From assembly GCF_947623445.1 (NCBI RefSeq), contig NC_135246.1, positions 12,197,856 through 12,261,855 on the forward strand: a stretch of 64,000 nucleotides of DNA, in the 5' to 3' direction. Numbering within the stretch: the stretch's first letter is position 1; each line of letters opens with the position of its first letter. Made by a program: the position numbers and the translations under genes. Origin of the DNA: Clavelina lepadiformis. Its lineage: Eukaryota > Chordata > Ascidiacea > Aplousobranchia > Clavelinidae. The notes beneath the pieces are model-generated. The model saw nothing but the letters and a program-made list of their open reading frames with translations. It did not search any database and was not told where the DNA came from. Positions 34,442 to 46,362 of this stretch are shown piece after piece.

Positions 34442-37400
34442 TCACACTTTTGGTGAATATACAATGTTATTGCACTTTGGACAGACATTTAATCTACGAT
34501 CACCAAGTTTCCTAATTTCAACTGGAATTGAGCATATCTGGCAGGTGCCATTTAAAAGTATTTGTACAGAGAAAGCAGTAGCGCCATGTTCTGGGCTAAA
34601 ACCAATATAAAATTCTACACGTTTACGTTCTGAACCAAAACGCTTTCCGTATAAACTGTAATTCTTAGGAACAAAAAATACTAAAATTTGATGTTGAACT
34701 TTAACGTCTAACTGAATTTTTCCTTCATATGGGTGTGCAGACTGGACAACAGCTCCTGTACATGGTCGAAGCTGGCATATTTTAGCTGGATCTTTCCATA
34801 TTCTTTCGTGGTAACCCCACTCACCAAGTTGCAAATGATTTACAATTGTTCGAAAGGAAGATGGTATGTCATAATTTGAAAGCCATTCTCTATTTATTTT
34901 GGACAATTTATCAGGGAGATGGCTTTTGCATGACATCAAGCGTTTTCTTTCCTCAGATGACTGCTTAGCATAGATTGCACAGAGCTTTTTACCTGGTAGT
35001 GTAATTGCAAGAACAGTACACAGTACATATCGATAGTATGTGGACAAAGAATCTCTTTCATTGCGTTGATCCCATTGTGTTACTAGTTGCAAAACATCGG
35101 CCAGTTTATAATCCTCAGATATAAGATGAAGACGAATACCATACAACCATTCAAGCATGTCACCAGATATTCGAATATTTGGAGTTTGGTGTAATAGCTC
35201 ATGGCGTATTGATTGATGGTAAAGATTTACGATTTTCTTCAGATCATCAGAATCCTTAACATGGTCAATATGAATCATTGTCTTTGAAGAGTGTCTACTG
35301 GCCTTGTGATGCTTTATTTTGATAACAGAGATTTGATTTCTTCGAGATAAAGTGGAATTTCTACCCTGCCATTTCTGCAATGCTTCGTCAGGTGTGTGGA
35401 AAAAAGCTGTAAAAAGATTTACACATTCATAGTAAATACACAATTTATTCAGCTCCAACTGTGGTGTTACATGAGCACATTCTGTTAGTAGTGTATCACA
35501 AACTGGCAGACATTTCTGAACAAAAGATGGTGCGTTATCTTCCTCCTCATCTTGGAAGGTATATGATTGCCATTTCTCTCCATAGATCTTCTGCAGGAAC
35601 TCTATTACAAGAAGGCGGAGTTTTATTTCTCCAATGTATCCATATGTTCGATTACCGGATCTGCAAAATGTTCTGCTTTCTTCAAAGTGGGTTATGCCAG
35701 CAGAGGTAATAGCAAGAATATTGTTCTGAAATGTGGTCTCTTTGTGATTTTGCTTGGGCTTGTAATAGCCCATTCTAGACCCCAGCATGTGCTCAAGTTT
35801 TTTGACATAGCAAAAACCAAACATTGTATGTGTCAGAGAAAGATTTTTTTTCAAACGCTGACTATTTGGCGTCACTTCATGACGTTCATGCAAGATGTCC
35901 AAAGCCATCTGAAGCTCCTTTTCTGCTTCATTAAATTCTGCAAGAAAACTGTAAAACCTTCCCAAGTGAGCATGAAAGTAATGTTCTTCAGGAAAGATTT
36001 CTACAAGAGTTTTCAAAATTTGAAGCCTATGCTTATCATCAACCAAATCCTCTAACAACCTGGAAAAACGTGGTTTGGATTCACCAAGTACATCATTGGC
36101 ATCCATGTACTTGTAATTTCGTTTCAAAAAGACAGATGTCAGTGTATCCAAGATATTTCTAGTGCTATATTTGTGGTTAAAGTTACGAGTCCGAACAGTT
36201 TCCAAAAAGCTTAATGCTAACAAATGTAGCTTCGTTTTCGCTACACGTGACAACCCTAATTGCACAGCATCATTATTTTTCTGTGTACCTAATATATGTT
36301 CCAGAATTTGTTTAGCAACCACATTATAAGATATTTTCCAAAGGTGGTTTGGATCCTCATGAATAAATCGTTGTGCTGTATTTGGCAAATTTTCAATGCT
36401 CACAACATCTTCACAACCCAAAATATTCTGAAAGAATTGGGCAGGAATATGACAATGACCATAGAAATATGCCAAGGAAACAAAGGCAACAATCTTCTGC
36501 CAGTCAGCCAGGTTGTCAATATTATGGTCAACTGCAAGTTGCAAATATCCTTCGACATAACTTGCAAGCCCAATAAATTCATCTTGAAATGAAAGTATAC
36601 CATATTCAAACATACGATGTTTTTCATTGTTAACAATTTCGTGGGTGAGATTTTGTATATCATCTTTGTTACTTGTCTCTGAGACACTTTTGAAAATATT
36701 GTTCAGATGTACGGCCTCCTTGGTGGTTATTTGATCTGTTAAGTAGATACGATTTTCTTTGCAATCACTCTTTTCTATAGTAAGGTTATATCTTTGTACA
36801 TGCAGTATGATAAGTTTTTCATAATGGATTTGATCCAATAATGTCTTCACTTTGTTTGCACTTCTTCCATCTATGAGTAAGACAACTGGTAGAAAAGTAT
36901 TTTCTGAGAGAAAAGCAACTCTTTCTTTAACTTCCTGTATTGGGAACATGGCAGAACTCAAATAAACACATGGTGCACATTCTCTGAGGTCCCACAAAAG
37001 ATGTCGAGCGAATGTAGTGCCACCACCGCCGGGTGTGTGGTAAATATTAACCACACATGATTTACCACATAATATAACTTGTTTAATATGCTTCACAGCA
37101 TCATAATGAATAGACCTTTCTGCATGGTAGGCTCCAATAAATATTTCTTCCCAAGTAATCTGACCACCTTTTAGAAATTCTTCGCCCAGCTTATGCCCAA
37201 CATTTTGCAGATGCTGTTTGTATGCGTCACTGTCACTTAAACTTAAGACATCCAAATGCACCTTAAGCCATGCCATATCTGCCTTGCTTATCGAAACTGT
37301 TCGAACTTCTCCCATTCCCTTGTATAAGGGTAATAAACTGATTTCAGAAAGCATTAGTGTAGTGATGGGAGTGATACTTTGTAATGCTGTGCATACATTT

Positions 37401-40183
37401 TCAAGGGACAGAATCACCACTTTTTCTTCCATGGAATTCTCTTCCAAGAAATAAAACAATCTGCTGCCCTCTGAGGGCCAAGATGGCAAACAAATGACAA
37501 TCGGCATGAGATCTCCAGATTCGTTCATCTCATAAACAACGATCTGAAGAAATTTGATCATGTGCACCAAACTCTGTTCTTCGTGCCATAATACAATAAG
37601 TAGTGGTGGTTTGTTATGTCCTAAAACCAAGCGAATATGCCCTTTAACATGTTTCTGGTTTTTTTTAAACCACTGCTGTGCTTCTGCTGCACTTAATGGA
37701 TTATTATCAGACATACTGTTAATCTGAACCCAATCAGTAGAATCTTTGGATAATGGAGCAGGTTTGTCTTGTACGTCACTAACAGAAAGAAACCTTTGGG
37801 CTCTGACATGCTCTTCAATGTATCTCAAGACACCACATGTGCGCGTTTTGGGATCAAAATCAAACACTCTTCTCCAAGGAATATTTGCCATACTTTCCAA
37901 GTAAGTATCGCCACTTTGCACAGGACCCAAAACAAGAAAAAAGTCTCGTTTTGGATCAAATTTGTAGACAAGGTCATAAAATTTATCAATTTGGGCACAA
38001 TATGATTCTATCTGATCTAGTGCAGCTGCAGACAACTTAGTTGGCTTTTGGAACCAATTAAAGATATGCTTTTGCAATTTCTCATCAGCTGTGACGTTTT
38101 TGTAGTTTTGCCTTACATAAACATCATACTGATCCCAAAGTCCTTCTGGTCCACTGTCCACAGCACTGCAGGGTTCTGTGCAACTTGCTTGTGGCTCATG
38201 AATGACAATAATGGCAATATCATTGTCAAGTATAGAAATATTCTCTAAGTGAAAAGAGGGCGTGTAATTGAAGTATTTTTTTTGAAACATATTTCTAAAA
38301 TCCCATTCACGCTTAGTTGTAATATACCCAGAACATTTCCAAGAATTGTTCTTATATTCAGCACCAATACAAATGTACGCTTTTCCACGTTTGGGAACGT
38401 TCCAGAGAGAAACCACATCCTGAGTGAATTTGTAAGACCCAGTATCAGTGTTATCATATGGTGGTATGGAATAACATATCATACAGCAATCCCCTTTCGC
38501 ACCAGAAATTGTTTCAGTTAGTTCACTTACATAAAGGTCTCCTTTTTTAATAGTTGTTGGTACTGACACGGTGCCTTGCGTTTTAATAGGACTAGAAGTA
38601 TGCTTCTTTTTTACCTTCACATGCTGCCATGTTTCAATAGGGAAAAAGCCCAAATCTTCCACTGGGCAATCTTGTGCCTCATTGACAGGGGTTAAATCTT
38701 CCTCAGTAAAAAAAATAGGGGTTGAAATGCAGGATCGTGAAGCACCGGTACAATCATCAAATGCAGTATGAAATGACTCAGTGTCATCTTCAGGAGCTAC
38801 AGAGACGTTGGCTTCATGACGAGGACTTGTCTTTGGAATGTCTAAAAAACGAAAAGCACGTGTCAATTAATATTAACATATTAATTCCCCTTAAGTGTTT
38901 ATCTTTCATTGTAAGATGTGCCTACTACGTTGAGTTGTTGTTAACCGTTTGAACAGTTGTTATTAACCTTCATTTTAACCATTAAAGGGTGAATAGTCGG
39001 CCACGCGATTTGATCATTAACTGAAGAAAGTACCTGTACCTTGTGATAGATGTAATGGAAAAAAATTTCATAGAGTCTATTGTCTTGTACCACAAATTAT
39101 TTTGTAGCCTTTTAACAATAAAACCTACATATATTATGCATAATTTTTAAATACCTGAAAACAAATTCTGTTGATAAAAGTTTCTGATAGTAACTGATAT
39201 TTGATCTGATGAAGCTCCAGGCATATGTTTAACAATGCAAGAATTTGGGAAAACATTCTTGAGTGAAAATTTTCTTGATGACAACATTTCATCATATGTC
39301 ATATCCATAACAAGGGTGTTACTACTCAAGCAAGATTGGAGATTTAGATATTGATAAAGCTGACCAGGGTATTCTGCAATTTTAGATGTGACTAGAAACA
39401 CCCTGAAAAATACATTAAACTGAAAATTACCCAACAAGCACAAATTACACAATTTTTGAATATGAATAAACAACATGAGGACTACATGTAATACGCATCT
39501 GGAAAACGAAATCAGCCAAAAGACTGAAGCTTTTATAGTTATATACAAAAAACTAAAATTATAACTTGTGACGTAAATGATTTTGTAATTTATAAAATAG
39601 GCTCTTTAAACCGGAGAAAAAAAACAGACAAATTACAGATATTTCTTTGGCTAATTATTTTTTACAAGTATAAAGTGGCATAGACTCTATAGAGAAATGT
39701 TTTTCTTTGAACTAGTCTTTTTCTCAATATAACAACAATTTTTTGCGATCTGGAAGACAATTACAGTCCAGACCTTCAAATTTTTTTTTACGTTTCTATA
39801 ATTTTTTCTGAAACTGTATGTTTGAACTTGCATTGACTACACCATAAGTTACCATACATATTCATTGATTCTGATTTATACTGGCATGTTCATATTTCTT
39901 ATGTAAAGAAGAATATGAATTGCAAAAATATGATTAAAGTGCACTGTTGTACTCACTTGAATTTTGCATGCTTTATTAAAGACTGCATGTTTAGCATAAA
40001 CTCTCTCCCAGCTGGTACAGGACTGTTATCAGTTGAAACTGAGCATCTTGCGCTCTTCTCCAGAGCCGTCTTAATTTTATTCGTAAAGTCATTTTGGCCA
40101 AAGCCACATATAAATATGTCTTTCTCCGTTAAGCACGATGAGCTTGCTAATGAAAATATATCCGCATCTGTAAAACATCTCAT
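34442..40183 (-). CDS. TIR-like domain fused to a SAMD9-like NTPase
   Basis: Exons, 5' to 3': 40183-39957, 39402-39155 and one giant exon 38841-34442; 4875 nt, 1624 residues. Seen: residues 1 to about 150 have a TIR-like order, with DIFICGF (strand A), PVPAGREFMLNMQSLI (BB loop and helix) and FKVFLVTSK (strand D). Then an AlbA/Schlafen-like region (about 257-375, with GKAYICIGAE), a SIR2-like region (about 440-740, with IPWRRVFDFDPK), P-loop PGGGGTTFAR (762-771), Walker B-like VVLLIDG (811-817), helical repeats, an OB-like end (VEFYIGFSPEHG), and a C-terminal zinc ribbon (Cys 1592, 1595, 1612, 1615). SAMD9 proteins restrict poxviruses and translation in mammals and carry a SAM domain instead of TIR. 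The frame open upstream of 38841 starts with TTG, so the giant exon starts at its splice acceptor. A splice-acceptor-like TTTAG lies one base before the ATG. A different first exon further upstream is possible. Confidence 0.8.
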
Positions 40184-41966
40184 ACTAAACAAAACATCAT
40201 TTGAAGTGAAAATGTTATCATATTAATTTTAGATTTAAATAAACTTTAAAAAAATGTTCTCAAAACATAGGGGCTTGATCATACTTACGAAGTGTCAATA
40301 AATTATTGCTACAATGTCTAAAACTGGTCAAAATTGTATTTTTTAAGATATTTTTATTCGTTTTTTTTTATATTGAAGGGAAATACTTCAAGGTTTTTCA
40401 TTAACGTAATTCAACTGACATGGTCCAACCATCCAAAAAGATTATGTTCAAGTAGTGTTGCACGTGATTCAAAATTAATTACATAATTTACTTGTTACAT
40501 GGTCGTAAGTAATGACGTAGAGTATTGTTTTTATTATCGCTCATGTTATTGAATGGCAAAGCAGATTCATATGACAAGTAATTACTTAATATTGAATTTT
40601 ATATAGCTAAATTTGCATTTTTTTCAGTGGCAATCAATAGGATTTTCCCAGCGAACATTTTTCCATTTGTTTTTGATTTTTATTATAAAAGCAGGTTAAA
40701 ATGTAAATAAAGATATCCCTTCTCAATTTTGTTTTATAACAAAAATCTCTAGTTTTGTGAGAAACAAGCATTATTCCTTGTGGGCTTTGTGCTGTGTATC
40801 ACTTTAACAGTTTAGCTGTTTCACTGCCATACTTTCCATACTGGTACTCAATTTATGGTTGTAAAATTTTACTTCATAATTTGACCAAATATAAGGCAAT
40901 ATCGCAGAAAATCACTCATGTCTTCAAATGAGCAATAGGATGGTCAAACATTGTTTTCCGCTTGGTTTCAGAAAATGGCAACATGGGCCAAGAACCGAGT
41001 GCAGATATCGCAGACATTTCAATTGTGTTTACATATGTAAATGCAGACAGAACAAAAAGCTAGTTAGCTAGCACTGTTGCATGAAATATACCCAAAAAGT
41101 AAGTTACGCAATAGCGTAATTTGTACCAAGCCTTCCTAACTGCAGCTCCAATGCGAACTTATAAATGTTAGTTTCATATTGATGGTTACATGCAACATTA
41201 TGTTGAAGATTGGGTCAAAAAATCCAATATTTGATTTAAAAATATACAATTATAAAGTATGAATACACTTATGAACTGCATATATACCTTTTAAAGAATC
41301 CATGATCACCACCAAATTTCTCCAAGTATATTTGATATGTTAACTTTTTTTAAATTAATTAAAAAAGCCCATAATAAAAATATAAATTTTACATGTTAAA
41401 TAATCATAGACTAGTTGCCGGTGAACTGAATGATGCTGCAAAACAAAAGATATTTTCACAATTAATTTTAGCAAAGATTGAGCAACTGTAAGAAATACTA
41501 TGTATATCATCGTCTATAATCTTTCCAAAATAGCTTTTAGATTTTTTAAATGGCAAGCATTCTGCACAACAGTTTGTAAAGATTTCTCTCAAGTGAGTAG
41601 CATATGAATTCCTTTGCAAAACAAAGAAAAATAAATGAGAAAATATTTTTTAGTTTCTATTTTACAGCATTTTAACTTGTTTGTCTGATTGTTGGTGACC
41701 AGTGCATTGTGTTCTAAAGGCGCTAACATTATAACTAGATTTACTTTGTATTTTCCATAATTATTTCATTAACAACATTTTTCGTTCTACACATCATCCT
41801 ATATAATTTTTAATATTTAGGAACTGAATTGTTGAGGGAATTATATAAGATGATATACAGAACTGTAACATATTAAGTATGACATTGATAGTCAGGTGAA
41901 TGGTGTAGTAAGGATCTTTGTCTTCAAACTGAGGAAAAGTTTTGCACAACTTTAATTAGTTTAGTT

Positions 41967-42313
41967 CAGTGGTTCTCAAACTGTGGTACGCGTACCACTA
42001 GTGGTACGCGTACCACTAGTGGTACGCGAGAGCTTTTTAAGTGGTACCGCGTACCGCTGAACATGATTTTCGATGTGCTGTGAGTAATGTGTTGCCCCGG
42101 ATAGACAAGCTTGTGCAGAAGAAACAGTTGCTTCTATCAAATTAAATTGTGTTTTCTTGCTATTCATTGGTGTTATGGTATAATAATAACGGTAATAACT
42201 AATAAATACCGGTACATTTGAGTAAAATAAGTCATTCAGGAGCCAGGTGGTACGCAGTGTAGCAAAAAAAACGAATGAGTGGTACGCGATCGCAAAAAGT
42301 TTGAGAAACACTG
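41967..42313. mobile_element. hAT-type MITE with internal palindromic repeats
   Basis: A 347-bp element with inverted ends CAGTGGTTCTCAAACT and AGTTTGAGAAACACTG and a perfect 8-bp target duplication, GTTTAGTT (41959-41966 and 42314-42321). The left end carries consecutive copies of GTGGTACGCGTACCACTA, itself nearly palindromic, and GGTACGC recurs near the right end. Confidence 0.92.
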
Positions 42314-44861
42314 GTTTAGTTGCTTCAGTAACCAAGCTATTATTAAAGCATTATCTAATTGGTATATCCTTCATTTGTTTTTCAAGCAGTGTTTGACATG
42401 CGTTCTTATCATAATTTGTTAGGTATCATGCTTTCATCCTTTCTATATATGCATACTTGTTTAAATGTGAGGTACTCCAATTGTTTGCGATGCATTGTAC
42501 AACATCCTTTGCTCTGCATTTAAGAAAAAAATTATGAAAATGTATAGAAAAAAGAGACCACTAAAAAGCCGAAAATACCCCCACTAAAAAACTGAAAATG
42601 AAACATACAATATATTAAATTTCAAAACACTTGAAAGTTAATGTTTAATTATACTAGTCGTGTGGGCAGGGCAATAGACCAAAATTTGCAATGAAGGCGC
42701 TATTGGTTATCAACCAGCTAGTTGCGATATCAGCTGACATCTGTTTGTAAAGGTGTTTGTTTATACAGTACTTAAGTTACTGAAAGTTAACCTGGTAAGA
42801 GAATTAACTCTGAAGTGGAAAAAGCAAAATGACTACAAACATCACATCTTAGTGCTTACTTGTACTTTTAATAAGTTAGATTTTTCATATTTATCATTTT
42901 GTTTGTGTGCATAAATTGAAAATGATTATGAATAATTAATTACGAAAGTATAGAATTTATTTGTAAATATTTTGGTGCATTTGAAATCCTGTATGAAAAA
43001 ATTGGTGCTACACAAAAAGGCTGGCAAGTGGCCATGCAAGTTTCTTTCAAAATGACAAGTATATATATCTATTTAAAAATGTTTCCAAAGAATACTTTCA
43101 GTTTTCAGAACTCTGATAAAACTTTTCCAGGTTGAAGTATGTGCATTGTGTTGCCGAACTATTTCAACAAATCAGCAATTGCAAGCCAGTCTTTTATAAT
43201 TATGACACAGAACATTAACTATAAACCTCAGTTAAATTTCACCCTCTCAGAAGGAAAGCGCTACAATCTTTCTCAGTAATTACCACCGAGATTGAAAGTT
43301 AGCTAAGTGTGCGGGAAATAAAAATTAACTGCGCATATAATGGTTATTATTTCATCTTGGTTGGGCAGGGATTTCTATTTTCTCACCCAAAAACAACAAA
43401 CTTTCTAATCTGGGTTAACACTATGCACTTGCAAATGATAACTTGTTCAATGTGCGTAATATACCAGTTGCCTACCAGTATTATTCATGCAAACAAATTC
43501 ATATCTCTGTAAACTACATAAGAAAGCAGACCACATAGACCTAATCGTTTAGAGAATTAAAATTGTTTATTCAGTTCTTGTGTTATCCATCCTTTTTAGA
43601 GGTTTACCAAATTGATTCACGTCTTTAGGGGTAAATTAAATAACCTGACCTGGCACCGCACAACTATTGCTTCCGTTACCCTACAAAAACCGATTAGGCA
43701 ATAGCAATAAGTATAAAATTTGTTCAAACACCTATTTATACCCTTATAACTTATATTATTGAGGTGAACACTGAACACCACGAGCAGTTCATCTAATTCA
43801 GAAGAAACACTGTTCTACATTAAAAATTTTCTGTGGTAGATCAAGCAGAAATCTCCCAAGAGGAGTCCCCTTAAAAAATTTTCCACAGGTAGATAAAATG
43901 GGATTCCCCGTTGAAGAGTAACAATTTCAGTAAACCAGTAGGATAACTTTTTGCTTCGCTCGATCATAGATTCTCCATAAAAATGTTATGCATTACCATG
44001 GGGCTATGGCTCCTTCACGAACCCAATTTTTTGAGACCATAAGCTTTTGTACGTTTTTGTTCCTATTCATTCATCGCATTTCCTTGTTTTCAACTACTTA
44101 CGTATAAAAAAATATGTAATAGACGCGTATATAAGGTTTCAAAGTTGTTACATCTACCTACTACAAAATCGTTGTATACGGCGTTTCAAAGGTAGCCCCT
44201 AGTGTACATACAAATACGGAAATACATTTCCTTTCAAGGTGTTTAAAGCGTGTTTTGAGGCATAAAAATCCAAAATGTTTGTGCATTTTAGGGTGGGTTA
44301 ATAAAGGAATTTAAGGTGGGAAAATATGAGAATTTAAGACCCAGCTTTTAAAAACTTCTGCCCCTCCTCAACGCATCCCTAAATATGCCACTGAGTCTAT
44401 GTAAATAAAACTTGAACTTTTCCAAAAATTAAAAAATTGTGGGAAACTGATTGCATGACAAGTATAGTGCCCTCTTTACAATATTGTGCTCTCTCTTGGC
44501 CACAGAAACGGGATTCCGGTCTCTAGGATCGAGTTTGTTTTGTGCAGTTTTCATTAAACATCCATTTTTTGTGCACTTAAGGTATTTATTGTAATTTTAA
44601 TTTAACCATGTCACTTTATATATTAATTTTGGCTATTAATATACTTGTTTTTAATGTGAGGGAACATGTCCTCTACATCTTCCAACAGTGCAGTTGTTTC
44701 GTTGATTGTGTTATTTTGGCCCTAATTTCGTTAAACTTAGGAATTATTTTGTGGGTTTGATGGCCATGCTAACCTACCATATTATAGCACAATTGTATTA
44801 TTGCTATCTTGCATGTTTCAAGCCCTTAGGCTTTGCCAGTTTTTCCTGCTCGTTAACTGTT

Positions 44862-45310
44862 AATTAATTGTTAATTATCATAATTAGCTCTTATTCCTAT
44901 AGAAGTTTCGTGCAAATCTGATGTTATTGATGATGATGATATTATAATATTATTTGTGTTCTATTTCGTGTGTTTATCAACAAGCGCTGTACTATATTTT
45001 GGCCGTGTTTAACATACACGACCTAGTTTTGATTACTTCTGAATTTCGTTAATCATACTACATCGCTAGTTCTGACATGGTCAGTCTAATATCACAGTCT
45101 GTAATTTGCAGTCTACCGAATGAAGCTTTATTCTGTGCTCTGAAAACAGTAACCATTTCGTTGAGAACCAATAATAAATAATTATTTAAGACATTAACAG
45201 TTTGGTTCTGATACTGTGATGCTTAACTGCCTATCAGGGGCGAATGAATGCGCTATCAATGGAGTCAGATTAGCAAACAATCGATCAATAACTAACAACT
45301 GTTCACAACT
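44862..45310 (+). repeat. Dispersed repeat, copy 2
   Basis: Colinear with 9018-9440 in the same orientation, sharing CTTATTCCTATAGAA-like, TATATTTTGGC, CAGTTTGGTT and ATCAATGGAGTCAGATTA blocks. Moderately diverged, with several indels. Class unknown. Confidence 0.6.
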
Positions 45311-46362
45311 CCAACAGTACGCCCAGTTAGCAGAAACTGTTCATGAGCATATGTTCTTATTGTGCTCCAACTCCAACGGTTAGCATCGTAACTTCCGCTC
45401 CGCACAGTTAACAGCGAAAAATAAACAACACAAAATAAACAATGCAATACAGTAGGCTTATATTAATACTCTTTCACACAAATGATCACAAATATCAAAT
45501 TTATTCACATAACGTCCTAAAATTTTATTCAAAATATATCATCTTGCATGACAATAAAGAATAAAAACAGTGTTTGGATTTAATTTTGTAAATTCAATTT
45601 GTCTACGTTTAACTTTTTGTCGTATCATTTGTTTTTTGTCATTTCTTGTGTGGGAATAAAAAATTAAAATGCTATAACCATCGTAGCGAGATGACATGAT
45701 TAATAACTCCACAAAAAACTAGAAAAGTCAGCAAAGCCCTGAGGCATGAATTAAAAAAAGAACTGATAACAATGAATAATGGTTAGCACGGCCACTAAAC
45801 CCAGCACACAATTATCCCAAACATAGCCTAAATTAATGCTGACAAATATAATATACGCTATATTCTTATTCGTTTTTGGACACTGAGGCAGTGTGGGGAT
45901 TAGAACTTTTAGAAGAAAATTACCTGCATGGAGTTAGGTAGTAATAAGCTGATTATACACGATATGTAAAAGCACAATTATTGACAAGGTAATAGCATTA
46001 AACAATATAAGTTGGTAAGTTGGGTTTAGTGCATTTGGATGGTGAAAAACAACAAACTAACTGAAATAAACTTTATCTCAGGGACCATAATCTTATTCAT
46101 TCACTTGGTTTACAACTGTTTAAAGCTATAAAATCTTTGTAAGTTATTGCCAAATCGTAATAGAAAGTTTGTCAACTTCGAAACCGATTATAGTGGTTAA
46201 CTTTGGTCATAGCCTGGCTTTCGATGTCTTCAAATTATCTCGAAGAGTGAAATGAAGATATACACGCTTGGTTTCCACAAAAAATTGACCAGAAACAAGT
46301 TGTATTAAGCCTATAACATCTATAACTGCGAAGAGAACTTTACTATAGCAATTACAGGAGCT

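Larger units (their letters stand above)
40184..46362. other. 6.2-kb intergenic region with repeats
   Basis: Between the TIR-SAMD9-like gene and ZP gene B. Contains a hAT MITE (41967-42313) and a dispersed repeat (44862-45310). A minus-strand frame at 41619-41404 (TNCCAECLPFKKSKSY) could be an upstream exon of the TIR-SAMD9-like gene, because a donor after its HIHS-like part would join in frame to an acceptor at 40169. This is unproven. Otherwise no gene is supported. Confidence 0.4.

Noticed and set aside
38842..38866. Start of the SAMD9-like ORF at 38866 (MTRAFRFL)
   Set aside because: The codon is TTG, and a polypyrimidine tract with TTTTTTAG lies exactly before DIPKTS. The stretch is intron, and upstream exons join in frame.
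35461..38952. Several plus-strand ORFs of 60-160 residues opposite the large exon
   Set aside because: They are antisense shadows of the SAMD9-like gene with no domain or splice support.
41404..41619. Minus-strand 71-residue ORF with protein-like composition
   Set aside because: It could be an upstream exon of the TIR-SAMD9-like gene, since one donor/acceptor pair joins in frame. The composition is not convincing and the existing ATG at 40183 is sufficient, so it was not annotated as coding.
42834..44600. Possible genes in the long intergenic region
   Set aside because: Only short ORFs without acceptor/donor pairs or recognisable domains. No supportable call.
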